The translations under genes and the position numbers were made by a program. Positions 16,629-26,889 of a DNA stretch of 64,000 nt are shown here, piece after piece (position 1 is the stretch's first letter; every line of letters begins with the position of its first letter). This DNA is from Treponema sp. (lineage in GTDB: Bacteria; Spirochaetota; Spirochaetia; Treponematales; Treponemataceae): NCBI GenBank assembly GCA_017525605.1, contig JAFXSM010000038.1, positions 1-64,000 of the forward strand, written 5' to 3'. The notes below the pieces were generated by a model that worked only from the letters and a program-made list of their open reading frames with translations, was not told the origin of the DNA and ran no database searches.

Positions 16629-17702
16629 TTACTTGAAATCTGCCCTCGACAGCGGAGAGCCTATCCAGACTCCGTCGCCGAGGGTTTCTTTTTTCTGTCC
16701 CTCAATCAGAATCTGGACGCGTTTGACTGTCGCGAATTCTGTCGATGTGAAAACGACCTGCTGCAGCTGCGCGAGGAATCCTTCCACACCGAGCCTGTTT
16801 TCTTCGAATTCGCGGCTGAAATTCAGATATGCGGTTCCGTCTTTCACTACGGCAGTCAGGAGCCGTGTTCCGCTCGGAATGAGCGACATGCAGCCGCTGT
16901 CAAGTTCCACAGAGTTCGGGCCTTGCAGAAGAAGCTTCAAGTTGTTCGTGAGCGGCGCTGTCGATTTCACGACTTTTCGGACGCATTGTTTTCGTGTGAT
17001 TCTGCCGTCGGAATCCACGAGCGTGAACCAGAGCTTTGAAGTTGCGGTCTCCACATCCGAATTCACAGGGATTTCCTCGAACGTGCCGTTTTTGTCGCTC
17101 ACTTTCACCGGCAGCGACTTCGGCGAGAACGGTTCTTCGCTGTTCGAAGAAGTTCCGTTTGCGTCGGTTTCGTCTGGGAGCATTTCAGTGTAGGAAACGA
17201 CAGTCGAGCCGTCATCTTCAACGGTCTCGCTCGTCTTGTTCTCGAACAGCGAAAGGTTCTCGTCTTTTGCGTCCGGATCGAGAAGGTTCTTCAAATCTCC
17301 CTCAAGCTCGCTGTTCAGTTCCTCGTCGGAATATTCGTTCGTCTTGCTCCAGATTGAATCTTTCTCGGTGATTTCCGTAAGTTCACCTGTGATGTCGCCG
17401 GAATACGAATTCGTGTCAGTTATTTTGTCAATGTTGATTACAGTTTCGTTTGCACCGACGTTTTCCTTAACCGTGTCGGTCTTTTCAACGTGGTTTTCGA
17501 TGAATGAGGGAGTCGAACCAAAAACTCTTTCGAAAAAACGGGTGTTTTTCAGATTTGATTTGATGTCATCAAGCTTAATCCAAAACACGACGGAAACAGC
17601 CACAAAACACAAAATCCAGATGACAAACAAAATCCATCTGAATTTGAATCCCTTCCCGCCGTCCTCGTCGTTCTCTATGTCCTGCTCTTCGTTTTCGCTC
17701 AT
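16629..17702 (-). CDS. Membrane-anchored GerMN-domain protein
   Basis: 357 residues from ATG 17702; the alternative upstream TTG at 17723 has no better context. An acidic N-terminus (SENEEQDIENDEDGG) is followed by one membrane segment (about 21-42, WILFVIWILCFVAVSVVFW) and an acidic, Ser/Thr-rich extracytoplasmic linker (about 60-220). The C-terminal 120 residues are a GerMN (sporulation/germination) domain: NNLKLLLQGPNSVE, then a conserved G-T-A-Y-L-N-F-S-R and a terminal ILIEGQK. In Bacillus the domain occurs in the cortex-lysis protein GerM; outside spore-formers it appears in envelope lipoproteins and probably works at peptidoglycan. Its partner here is unknown. Confidence 0.78.
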   Translation of the reverse strand: MSENEEQDIENDEDGGKGFKFRWILFVIWILCFVAVSVVFWIKLDDIKSNLKNTRFFERVFGSTPSFIENHVEKTDTVKENVGANETVINIDKITDTNSYSGDITGELTEITEKDSIWSKTNEYSDEELNSELEGDLKNLLDPDAKDENLSLFENKTSETVEDDGSTVVSYTEMLPDETDANGTSSNSEEPFSPKSLPVKVSDKNGTFEEIPVNSDVETATSKLWFTLVDSDGRITRKQCVRKVVKSTAPLTNNLKLLLQGPNSVELDSGCMSLIPSGTRLLTAVVKDGTAYLNFSREFEENRLGVEGFLAQLQQVVFTSTEFATVKRVQILIEGQKKETLGDGVWIGSPLSRADFK

Positions 17703-17795
17703 TCTACTAGTATATTCGAGCAAAAATTAAAAGTAAATCAAAGGTTTTTGGGGCTTTCATAGGCTCTCATTGTCTTGAGAACACTGATTTTAACA

Positions 17796-17816
17796 GATAG
17801 AATAGTGAATATTCTC
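17796..17816. promoter_or_regulatory. Inverted repeat upstream of kdgK, candidate operator
   Basis: AGAATA (17799-17804) and TATTCT (17810-17815) face each other across GTGAA, 32 bases before the kdgK start. The left arm is part of GATAGAAT (17796-17803), which also occurs in the inverted repeat before kduI (56702-56709). Shared words upstream of two enzymes of one short pathway suggest one repressor, by inference only. Confidence 0.4.
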
Positions 17817-17847
17817 TTGAAGAATTTCGAAGAATTTGGAGATTTTT

Positions 17848-18882
17848 ATGGAACAGCAGCCAGCTAAAAAATTTGACTTGATAACATTCGGAGAGACAAT
17901 GCTCCGACTTTCGCCGCCATCAAACGGACGCATTTTCAGAAGCGACGTTTTCGAAAAACATGCGGGCGGTGCCGAACTGAACGTAGCTTCGGGCGTTTCG
18001 CTTCTCGGACTCCGCTCTGGAATCATCACGAGGCTTCCGAAAAATGAGCTGGGAACATTCGTAAAGAACAGAATCAGATTCTCAAGCGTTTCCGACGATT
18101 TCATCATCTACGACGACAATCCTGATGCGCGTCTCGGAATCTACTACTACGAGAACGGCGCATATCCGAGAAAGCCGACAGTTGTGTATGACCGCCGCCA
18201 TTCTTCAATCACAAAAATCAAGCCTGAGGAAATCCCTTCCGACATCTACGGAAAGGCGAGGATGTTCTACACTTCAGGAATCACGCTGGCACTGAGCGAT
18301 GCGACAAGAAATCTCGCACTCGACCTGATAAAGAATTTCAAAGAAGCGGGCGCGCAGATTGCGTTCGACGTGAACTACCGCGCGAACCTTTGGGACGAGG
18401 AGACTGCAAGGACGACAATCAAGCAGATTCTTCCGTTCGTTGACGTTCTTTTCATTTCCGAGGAAAGTTGCAGAAGAATGTTCCAGAAGACAGGAACGCT
18501 GCAGGAGATGCACAAGGAATTCTGCAAGGACTATCCGAACATTCAGATAATCGCGTCATCCGAGCGCGAGGTCATCAGCCCGAAAGTGCATTCGTTCACT
18601 TCGCTCGTCTATTCCAAGAAAGAAGACAAATTCTACACGGAAGAGCCGTACAAGGACATCGATGTCGTAGACAGAATCGGTTCCGGCGACGCGTACTGCT
18701 CCGGCGTTCTCTTCGGTCTTCTCAAATACGGCGACCCGCAGAAGGCGATGGAATTCGGAAACGCGACCTGCGCCACGAAAAACACAATCGCAGGCGACCT
18801 TCCGCTTTCTGACTTCAACGAGATTGCTTCAATCATCAAAGGCCACCAGACAAAAGGCAAGCAAAGCGAGATGAACAGATAA
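17848..18882 (+). CDS. kdgK: 2-dehydro-3-deoxygluconokinase (PfkB family)
   Basis: 344 residues; ATG 17848 has GGAG seven bases upstream, whereas the in-frame ATG at 17836 overlaps it. The enzyme phosphorylates 2-keto-3-deoxygluconate (KDG) with ATP to KDPG, the last step before aldolase cleavage in pectin and uronate use. The ribokinase fold shows the N-terminal FGETMLRLSPP, the G-G-A-E-L-N-V-A sugar/lid region near 33-40, and the C-terminal PfkB signature with the catalytic base D in R-I-G-S-G-D-A-Y. Several PfkB sugar kinases look alike, but KDG kinase fits best given kduI at 56.8 kb and the pectinolytic genes. An inverted repeat lies in the leader, and a strong terminator follows. Confidence 0.83.
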   Translation: MEQQPAKKFDLITFGETMLRLSPPSNGRIFRSDVFEKHAGGAELNVASGVSLLGLRSGIITRLPKNELGTFVKNRIRFSSVSDDFIIYDDNPDARLGIYYYENGAYPRKPTVVYDRRHSSITKIKPEEIPSDIYGKARMFYTSGITLALSDATRNLALDLIKNFKEAGAQIAFDVNYRANLWDEETARTTIKQILPFVDVLFISEESCRRMFQKTGTLQEMHKEFCKDYPNIQIIASSEREVISPKVHSFTSLVYSKKEDKFYTEEPYKDIDVVDRIGSGDAYCSGVLFGLLKYGDPQKAMEFGNATCATKNTIAGDLPLSDFNEIASIIKGHQTKGKQSEMNR

Positions 18883-18901
18883 AAACTTTGCGATAAAAAA
18901 C

Positions 18902-18940
18902 GAAAGCCCCTGCTCAGTTTTGAACAGGGGCTTTCTTCGT
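18902..18940. terminator. Bidirectional terminator between kdgK and oppA
   Basis: GAAAGCCCCTG (18902-18912) pairs with CAGGGGCTTTC (18925-18935). T-rich sequence follows on the plus strand, and an A-rich run before the left arm (AAAAAAC) gives the U-tract for the minus strand, so it can end both converging units. Confidence 0.88.
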
Positions 18941-18958
18941 TTATCGGGGCTTTAGATT

Positions 18959-20593
18959 CTACTCAAGCTTTCCGTACATCAAGTACCAGTAGCCGTATGG
19001 TGAGTGCCATGTGCCCTTGAGGTTGCTCTTCTGAAGCCAGAACTCGTTGTAGTACGCGACAGGTGCCATTGCAGCGTCCTTGAGAAGAACCTGCTCAGCC
19101 TGATGCAAGTAGTTGTAGTGCTCTTTTACATCGGTTGTTGTGCGTGCGAGGCGAACGAGATTGTCGAATTCCTCTGATGAATATTTACCGTCGTTGTTTC
19201 CGTTTCCGGTCTCAAGAAGGTTGATCATGTTAGAAGGATCATCCCAGTCGTAAACCCAGCCGTTTCTTGCAACGTCAAAGTTTCCTGCTCTTCTGTCTGC
19301 AGAAACAGTCTTCCATTCCTGGATGTTGACGTTCATCGTGAGACCGAGCTCTGCCCACGCTGCCTGCAAATATTCAGCGACTGCCTTGTGGTAGCTAGCG
19401 TCGTTTGTGAGATACTCGAATGTAGGGAATCCTGTTCCGTTCGGATATCCAGCTTCTGCAAGAAGCTCCTTTGCGCGCGCGAGGTCTTTGTCGTAGTTCT
19501 CTGTGCTGAAGTGGTCGCCGTATGTCTTTGTCGTGACTTCTGCATAAGAAGAACCCGGCTCTGCGTCAGAAACGCCGAGTCCGACAAAGTTTGTTGCCGG
19601 TGAGTAAGTTCCCTGCATGATTGTCGTTGCGACGTGCTTTCTGTCGATTGCAAGGGAGAGTGCTTCGCGGACGCGTGGGTCGTTGAAAGGCTCTTTCTGT
19701 GTGTTGAAAGTCACATAGTAAGTTCCCATGAGAGGCTCAACGTAGAATTCGCTGTTTCCTGTGAGAGCAGGGATTTCCTCTGTCGGAACGTCCTTGATGA
19801 GCTGAACTTCGTTCTGGTTGTATGCTGTGTAAGAAGTGTTCGGGTCTTCAATCAAGTGCCATACGATTGTGTCGAATGTGATGTTTGCAGCGTCCCAGTA
19901 GTATGGGTTCTTCTTGAACACAATCTGTGCGCCGTCTGTGAATTCGCTCATGTAGTATGGGCCGTTGCAGACGTAGCTTGCAGGCGAAGTTGACCATGCG
20001 TCTCCAGCCTTTGCGATTGCAGCTGCCTGAACTGGAACGAGAACCGCGAATGCCGCGATTTTGTCAAAGTAGATACAAGGTGTTGTGAGCTTCACGACGA
20101 ATGTTTTTGCGTCCGGTGCAGAAACTCCGAGCTTTGTTACGTCGCCGCCGTTCTCTGCTGGTGTCGAAGCTACATCGAATCCCTCTACGACGTTGAGAAG
20201 GTCGTAGCCGTAAGGTGCTGCAGTTGCCGGGTCAGCGACTCTCTGCCATGCGTAAACGAAATCTGCCGCTGTGAGGTCTGAACCGTCTGACCATTTGAGA
20301 CCGTCTCTTAAGTGGAAAGTCCATGTGAGACCGTCGCTGCTCGCTTCCCATTTGTCGGCACAAGCTGCAACGATGTTGTTGTCGCGGTCGAATTTGAGCA
20401 AGCCTTCGAAAGCATGAATAATCATGTTCGCGCCATCGACCGTGCTGTTCAATGCAGGGTCGATTGTCTCAGGCGATGGACCGACCTGAACGTGGATAAC
20501 GGAACCTTCGTCTGCAACTGTTTTTTTCTCGTTGCAAGAAACGAAAAGCCCTGCCAATGCAAGAGCAGAAACCAACAATGCTAGTTTCTTCAT
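18959..20593 (-). CDS. oppA: Oligopeptide ABC transporter, substrate-binding lipoprotein
   Basis: 544 residues from ATG 20593, preceded by AAGGAG; the longer frame upstream is not coding-like. The signal ends in a lipobox (A-G-L-F-V-S-C20), so the mature protein is lipid-anchored. It is a family 5 solute-binding protein: the family's N-terminal pattern PETIDPALNSTVDGANMIIHAFEGLLKFD, W-T-F-H-L-R-D-G-L-K-W-S-D-G, and the C-terminal region typical of peptide binders are all present. It captures oligopeptides outside the inner membrane and hands them to OppBC. It is the last gene of oppBCDFA; the strong ribosome binding site and the 47-bp gap after oppF suit its usual excess over the other components. 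Confidence 0.93.
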   Translation of the reverse strand: MKKLALLVSALALAGLFVSCNEKKTVADEGSVIHVQVGPSPETIDPALNSTVDGANMIIHAFEGLLKFDRDNNIVAACADKWEASSDGLTWTFHLRDGLKWSDGSDLTAADFVYAWQRVADPATAAPYGYDLLNVVEGFDVASTPAENGGDVTKLGVSAPDAKTFVVKLTTPCIYFDKIAAFAVLVPVQAAAIAKAGDAWSTSPASYVCNGPYYMSEFTDGAQIVFKKNPYYWDAANITFDTIVWHLIEDPNTSYTAYNQNEVQLIKDVPTEEIPALTGNSEFYVEPLMGTYYVTFNTQKEPFNDPRVREALSLAIDRKHVATTIMQGTYSPATNFVGLGVSDAEPGSSYAEVTTKTYGDHFSTENYDKDLARAKELLAEAGYPNGTGFPTFEYLTNDASYHKAVAEYLQAAWAELGLTMNVNIQEWKTVSADRRAGNFDVARNGWVYDWDDPSNMINLLETGNGNNDGKYSSEEFDNLVRLARTTTDVKEHYNYLHQAEQVLLKDAAMAPVAYYNEFWLQKSNLKGTWHSPYGYWYLMYGKLE

Positions 20594-20640
20594 TTTTTTT
20601 ATCTCCTTGCCACCATTTTTCAGATGGCTATAAAAAATTG

Positions 20641-21626
20641 CTAGTTGAGTTTGTCGAGGTGGTGGCAAGCGCAGTAATGTCCGCTCGTCACTTCCTTGAA
20701 CTGCGGAGTCTGGGCCGCGCACTGCTCAGCAGCATACGGGCATCTCGTCCTGAACGGGCATCCGCTCGGCGGGTTCACCGGTGAAGGCACGTCGCCCTGC
20801 AAGATGATTCGCTTGTTTGCGCGCGCGATTTTCGGGTCTGCAATCGGAATTGCGGAAATCAATGAGCGCGTATACGGATGCATTGAATGGAAGATGAGTT
20901 CGCTTGCATCCGCCATCTCGACCATGTGCCCCAGGTACATAACGCCGATTCTGCTTGAGATGTGGTTTACGACCGACAAATCATGCGCGATGAAAAGGTA
21001 TGTGAGGTTTCGCTCTTTCTGCAAATCCTCGAACATGTTCACGACCTGCGCCTGAATCGAAACGTCGAGCGCGGAAACCGGCTCGTCACAGACGATGAAC
21101 TGCGGGTCAACTGCAAGTGCGCGCGCTATTCCGATTCTCTGTCTCTGTCCGCCTGAGAATTCATGCGGGTAGCGGTTCGCGTGCTCGCTGTTCAGTCCGA
21201 CAGTCGCAAGAAGATTGATGATTTTCTCGCGTCGTTCAGCTTTGCTTGAATAGAGCTTGTGGATGTCCAGAGCCTCTCCTACGATGTCGCCGACAGTCAT
21301 TCGCGGGTCCAAAGATGCGTACGGGTCCTGGAAAACAATCTGCATTTTCCTTCTGTACTGGCGCATGTCCGCCTTGATGTTCTTTTCGCTGTCGAAAATC
21401 ACGTTGCCGTCGAATGTGATTTTTCCGGCAGTAGGCTCCGTGAGGCGCAAGATTGAGCGGCCTGTCGTCGTCTTTCCGCAGCCTGATTCGCCTACAAGAC
21501 CGAAAGTCTCGCCTTTTTTGATGAAAAAGCTTACGTCATCGACCGCATGGACGATTTTCTTTGTTCCTGCGACCGGAAAATACTGCTTCAAATGTTCGAT
21601 TTCAAGAAGGTTTTCGTTCGTTCCGC

Positions 21627-21630
<4 letters not shown>
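20641..21630 (-). CDS. oppF: Oligopeptide ABC transporter ATPase
   Basis: 329 residues. The cytoplasmic ATPase has Walker [10 protein letters not shown], the signature [14 protein letters not shown], Walker [13 protein letters not shown], and the C-terminal oligopeptide-transporter extension with the cysteine cluster ([14 protein letters not shown]) that binds an Fe-S cluster in DppD-like ATPases. It pairs with OppD to drive import. The ATG overlaps the oppD stop by four bases (ATGA), so the two are translationally coupled. Confidence 0.95.
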
Positions 21631-22679
<1,049 letters not shown>

Positions 22680-22701
22680 CTTTTTGTCCTGTCTTTTCTG
22701 C

Positions 22702-23748
22702 CTAAGATTTGAGTTTCGGGTCGAAAGCGTCGCGCAATCCGTCGCCGAGCAAGTTGAAGCTCAAGATGATTACGAAAATGAGTGCTGCCGGTGCGAAGAG
22801 CTTTTCCGGGAACGTCTGGAATCCGTTGAGCGCGCTTGATGCGAGGGAGCCGAGAGACGGCATCGGAGCCTGAACGCCGAGACCGAGGAACGAGAGGAAT
22901 GATTCCGTGAAAATCGAAGAAGGAATCTGCAACGTGGTCGTTACAATCAATGTTCCGATACAGTTCGTAATCAGGTGTTTTCCGATGATGCGCCTTTTTC
23001 TTGCGCCGAGTGCCTTTGCCGCAGTGACGTATTCGTTCTGCTTGAGAACCATAATCTGGCTCCTGACGATTCGTGCCATTCCGACCCAGTACAAAAGCGC
23101 GAACACGATGAACATCGAAACCATGTTCGGGCCGAGCCTCTGAATCCAGCCGAAGAGCGGGACTTCGCCGAGTGCGCGGAGCGGGAATTTCAGCGTCTGA
23201 GCAAGAAGAATGATGATGAGAACGTCAGGCACCGTGTAGATGATGTCAACGATTCGCATCATGACCAAATCGACGACTCCGCCGAAGTATCCTGCGATTG
23301 CTCCGTAGAGAGAGCCGATTATGAGAATCAGAAATGAAGCGACTATACCGACCATCATCGAGACTCTTCCGCCGACCATTACGCGGATTGCGTAGTCGCG
23401 TCCGTTCTGGTCAGTTCCCAAAAAGTGCGGGAAAACGCTTTCCCCCGCCTCGATTTTCTGCATCTCAGCAGCCGAATACTGCATCGGAGCAAGTCTTTCA
23501 GAGCCTTTTATCTGCTGCTCGTATTTGTACGGGTAGAATGCAGGAACGATGAAGCACAATACGACGATGAAAAGAACAATCGAAAGTGCAGTCATCGCAA
23601 TCTTGTTTCTTCTGAATCTTCTGATTCCGTCTTTCCAGAAACTTACCGACTCGCGCATGACGACGAGCGATTCTTTTTCCTGTGCGGAAGCCTTCACGAA
23701 ATCGTCTACGTTCAGCTGAAGGCTTAGCGGTTTATTTTTTGCCAGCAT
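22702..23748 (-). CDS. oppC: Oligopeptide ABC transporter permease
   Basis: 348 residues. A cytoplasmic N-terminus of about 55 residues leads into the first membrane helix (IAMTALSIVLFIVVLCFIVPAF), a periplasmic loop (about 80-130) and five further helices. The EAA-type coupling loop that contacts the ATPases reads A-A-x-A-L-G-A-R-K-R-R-I-I-G-K-H. The extended N-terminus and loop are typical of OppC/DppC permeases. Located between oppB (16 bp upstream) and oppD. Confidence 0.94.
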   Translation of the reverse strand: MLAKNKPLSLQLNVDDFVKASAQEKESLVVMRESVSFWKDGIRRFRRNKIAMTALSIVLFIVVLCFIVPAFYPYKYEQQIKGSERLAPMQYSAAEMQKIEAGESVFPHFLGTDQNGRDYAIRVMVGGRVSMMVGIVASFLILIIGSLYGAIAGYFGGVVDLVMMRIVDIIYTVPDVLIIILLAQTLKFPLRALGEVPLFGWIQRLGPNMVSMFIVFALLYWVGMARIVRSQIMVLKQNEYVTAAKALGARKRRIIGKHLITNCIGTLIVTTTLQIPSSIFTESFLSFLGLGVQAPMPSLGSLASSALNGFQTFPEKLFAPAALIFVIILSFNLLGDGLRDAFDPKLKS

Positions 23749-23764
23749 TGTTTTTTTCTCCTTA

Positions 23765-24682
23765 CTACTTCAAGTTGATTCGCGGGTCAACGATTTTGTA
23801 TGCGATGTCAACAATCACGTTCATGATGATGATGAAAACAGCAAGGAAGATTGTCGTGCCCATAATCATAGGATAGTCGCGGCTTGTGATTGCGCCGACG
23901 AATTCAGAGCCGAGCCCCGGAATGTTGAAAATCTTTTCGATGATGAAGCTTCCTGTCATAAGGGAAGCGAGGAGTGGTCCAAGATAAGTGATGACCGGAA
24001 GGATTGCGTTTCTGAGCGCGTGCTTGAAAATCGCTTTGAATGTGCTCACGCCTTTTGCGCGTGCCGTTCTCATGTAGTCCTGCCCCATTACGTCGAGCAT
24101 AGAAGAGCGCATGAGACGCGCGATGTAGAAAGTAGGGTAGAGTGCCAGTGCCATCACCGGCATTATGTAGCTTGACGCGCTGTTAAGCCCAAGCGAAGGC
24201 AGAAGGTTCATCTTAGTGCTGAATATGTACATCAGAAGTGTCGATGAAAGAAAGCTCGGAATTGCAATTCCTGCGGTTGAAAGGACGACGAGCACGTTGT
24301 CGATTGTCTTTCCTCTCTTGAATGCCGCGATTGCTCCGAGCGGAACGCCGCACATAACTGCGACCAGCAATGCGAGCCCTCCGATTCTTGCTGAAACCGG
24401 AAATTTCGTTCCGATAATCTGACTTACAGTTCGTCCTCTTTTCTTGAGGGAAAGTCCGAAATCGCCGTGGGCGATACCCTTCATGTAAGTGACGTACTGC
24501 GTGCTGAGCGGCTTGTCGAGCCCGTACTTCGCTTCCATTGCCGCTTGTGCCTGCGGGGTTACAGCCTTTTCCGATAGGAAAGGGCCGCCTGGTACCATGT
24601 TCATGATAAAGAAAGTAAGCGTCGCGACTAAAAATGCCGTGATTATGGCAGTCACGATTCGCTTAATCGCATACTTTAACAT
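23765..24682 (-). CDS. oppB: Oligopeptide ABC transporter permease
   Basis: 305 residues, six predicted membrane helices, with the DppB/OppB N-terminal pattern (K-R-I-V-T-A-I-I-T-A-F-L-V and N-M-V-P-G-G-P) and an EAA loop (Y-M-R-T-A-R-A-K-G-V-S-T-F-K-A-I-F-K-H-A-L-R-N). It forms the channel with OppC. It is the first gene of the operon; GAGGTG lies nine bases before the ATG and a near-consensus promoter is 50-80 bp upstream. Confidence 0.95.
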   Translation of the reverse strand: MLKYAIKRIVTAIITAFLVATLTFFIMNMVPGGPFLSEKAVTPQAQAAMEAKYGLDKPLSTQYVTYMKGIAHGDFGLSLKKRGRTVSQIIGTKFPVSARIGGLALLVAVMCGVPLGAIAAFKRGKTIDNVLVVLSTAGIAIPSFLSSTLLMYIFSTKMNLLPSLGLNSASSYIMPVMALALYPTFYIARLMRSSMLDVMGQDYMRTARAKGVSTFKAIFKHALRNAILPVITYLGPLLASLMTGSFIIEKIFNIPGLGSEFVGAITSRDYPMIMGTTIFLAVFIIIMNVIVDIAYKIVDPRINLK

Positions 24683-24732
24683 AAGATTAACACCTCTGAT
24701 ATAATTTAAGTTTGTTTATATATAAGCGGTAT

Positions 24733-24761
24733 ATTATAATTGAATAGGCGGAAGATGTCTA
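24733..24761 (-). promoter_or_regulatory. Sigma70-type promoter of the oppBCDFA operon
   Basis: On the minus strand TAGACA (24761-24756), a 17-bp spacer, then TATAAT (24738-24733). Five of six -35 and six of six -10 positions match consensus. Predicted transcription start near 24726 leaves a leader of about 44 bases carrying GAGGTG for oppB. Confidence 0.8.
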
Positions 24762-24870
24762 TAAAAACGCGCACACCGCTGATAAATGCGCAGTCTTTCA
24801 CCGTTCCGCCGGTTTGAGAATCTTTGGGGCCTCGAAAAACGCCATTGTAATTTGAAGCTGCCTGTTCTTT

Positions 24871-26877
24871 TTATTGTGTTTCGGATTTTCCGTGCTGGTC
24901 TTCGTCGCTCTTTTTTACGGCGGAAGCTTTCAGTGCAGCCATGAACAAGTCGTTCTGATTCTGCATTAGCGGAACCGAAAATTCTGGTGCGCCGTCCGCC
25001 GCCGAAACCCTGTAGAGGTTCGAGTCGCCGTATGAATACGCCGGGCTCGACTTCTCGTTGAGCCACCACTCAAGGACGGCAATGACGCATAGTGTGTATT
25101 TCAGCAAATTTGCATTCGTCGCTTTTGATTCGCCCTCAGGCTTTTTCGCGCCGAGGATGATGTTCAGCCTTTTTGACACGGGCGTTTGGATTCCGTAATG
25201 GTACTTCGCCCACGGGTTCCCCACTCCGTCGACATAGCCTTTCTGCTTCTCCGCCGCGGCAATCTTCTTCACGAGATTCTGCAGGTACTTTCGGAGAATC
25301 GTCGCGCGCACGCACAGCTGCCTGTACGGGTTGTCGTTCTTCGGCTTGTCCAGTATGAGCTGCTGGAACTTGAAGTACGGAAGGAAATAGAATTTCGTCT
25401 CCCAAAGCATGTCGGTGAGGAGCTTGAGTCCGTACTGCGATTTCCGAAAGTCGCCCGGATTCGAGAATTCGCTGTTCGTGAATTCTTTTATGACTCCTGC
25501 ATAGTTCCTTTCGAAGAGGACTTCCCTGTACAACGCCCATTCGCTCATTATCGTCGCGATTTTGTCGGTGTCGTCAAGCTCGTCCGTGTCGTTGATGAAC
25601 TGAAGGTCGATGTTCCTGCATCCCTGCAGGAAATCTTCCGTGATTCGCAAAAGTATGATTGTGACCTGAACCGGGTTTTCCGGCGAGACAAGGTTCAGTC
25701 CCTCGCGGAACTGGTACAGCGGCTGGAAATACGGGTACATGTCCGGGTGAGAGTCCAACGCCGCGAATCCCGCCTGCGGGAAAAGCTGCTCCAGAAGTTT
25801 CAGTCCCGATTTCACATACGGGGACATCACCGAGTCCGACTTTGTTTCGCCCTCTTTGTTTTCCTCGCCTTTCTTCTCTTCTCCGCCTTCTTTCTTTTCC
25901 TCCTCGCTCTTCTTCGCCTTCTGGTTCGGGAGCATCAGGTCGTATTTCGTCATCTCAAGGAAGCCCAGTATGTCTGCGGTGCGCACGATGAAGAAGTCGT
26001 GGAACTCCTCGCAATGCTTGCAGCACAGGCGCATCAGAAGCGGATACAGCCCCTTGATTATCTTTTTGTAGACGTAAAACCATTCCGTGATTCCGGCTTT
26101 TGTCGCCGTCGTCACCTTTCTTTTGTCGATTTTCGGATATTTTATCAAATCGTTGTGGATTTCCTTGAAGATTCCGGGAATCCTGTTCTCCCCGAGATAG
26201 TAGATTTTCAGGAGGAGACGGTAGATTGTCTTTATGAAGTCGTATGTTGAAAGTACCGTGACGTTGTCCGGGTGCGCCTTGAGCGAGTTCAGGTAGTATT
26301 TCAGGTCTTTGAGCGACCAGCTTCCGACAAGGCGTATGAATGTGAATTTCTCTTCCTCGGCAAGCATGATTTTTTCTTTGTACGATGCCGGCGAAATCTG
26401 TATTATCGATTTTATTGCGGTGATGAAGTCGTTCAGGTGCTCCAAGTCTTTCTCAAGGTCGTACTCGACGAATCCTTTCCTGAGCTTTTCGCTGTTCTTC
26501 GTGAATTTCAGCACAAAATTGAATATTCCGTAGCTCGTCTTGATTTTGTATTCGCTGTCCATCATCAGCCTGTCAAAAAGCTGCTTCTCTGTCGGCTTGA
26601 TGTCGGGAAGCTTTTTCTGCTTCGGCTTTGCTGGCGTTTCCGTCATCTGCTGCGTCGCGGCCGTCGAGCCTGAATTCGCCGACTTTCCCAGTGGCTTCTT
26701 CGCGAAAATCTGGTGCTGCGGCAGCGATTTGTAGTCGATTGGGGCTGACTTTTCCTGAAGGATTTCTCCTCCGAGGACAGTCATCATCTTCTTTGCTTCT
26801 TCCTCCGAAAGTACGCCGAGGTTTTTCCTTGTCTTGTCGAGCGTTCCCGGTTCCCAGCTCTGTTCTATTTTTGCCAT
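24871..26877 (-). CDS. Large cytoplasmic protein of unknown function
   Basis: 668 residues; AGGAG precedes ATG 26877. No signal or membrane segment. The N-terminal 110 residues are Lys/Pro/Gln-rich and probably disordered (AKPKQKKLPDIKPTEKQ). A mostly helical body follows, interrupted near 325-350 by an extreme Lys/Glu/Gly linker (EEKKEGGEEKKGEENKEGE), and the C-terminus is helical. I recognise no catalytic motif. A CCKHCEEFH cluster near residue 290 could bind metal. It begins 12 bp after the DUF2804-like gene on the same strand, with its ribosome binding site touching that stop codon, so they form one transcription unit. It looks like a lineage-specific spirochaetal protein, but I have not compared it with other genomes. 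Confidence 0.65.
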   Translation of the reverse strand: MAKIEQSWEPGTLDKTRKNLGVLSEEEAKKMMTVLGGEILQEKSAPIDYKSLPQHQIFAKKPLGKSANSGSTAATQQMTETPAKPKQKKLPDIKPTEKQLFDRLMMDSEYKIKTSYGIFNFVLKFTKNSEKLRKGFVEYDLEKDLEHLNDFITAIKSIIQISPASYKEKIMLAEEEKFTFIRLVGSWSLKDLKYYLNSLKAHPDNVTVLSTYDFIKTIYRLLLKIYYLGENRIPGIFKEIHNDLIKYPKIDKRKVTTATKAGITEWFYVYKKIIKGLYPLLMRLCCKHCEEFHDFFIVRTADILGFLEMTKYDLMLPNQKAKKSEEEKKEGGEEKKGEENKEGETKSDSVMSPYVKSGLKLLEQLFPQAGFAALDSHPDMYPYFQPLYQFREGLNLVSPENPVQVTIILLRITEDFLQGCRNIDLQFINDTDELDDTDKIATIMSEWALYREVLFERNYAGVIKEFTNSEFSNPGDFRKSQYGLKLLTDMLWETKFYFLPYFKFQQLILDKPKNDNPYRQLCVRATILRKYLQNLVKKIAAAEKQKGYVDGVGNPWAKYHYGIQTPVSKRLNIILGAKKPEGESKATNANLLKYTLCVIAVLEWWLNEKSSPAYSYGDSNLYRVSAADGAPEFSVPLMQNQNDLFMAALKASAVKKSDEDQHGKSETQ

Positions 26878-26889
26878 AATTCTCTACTC

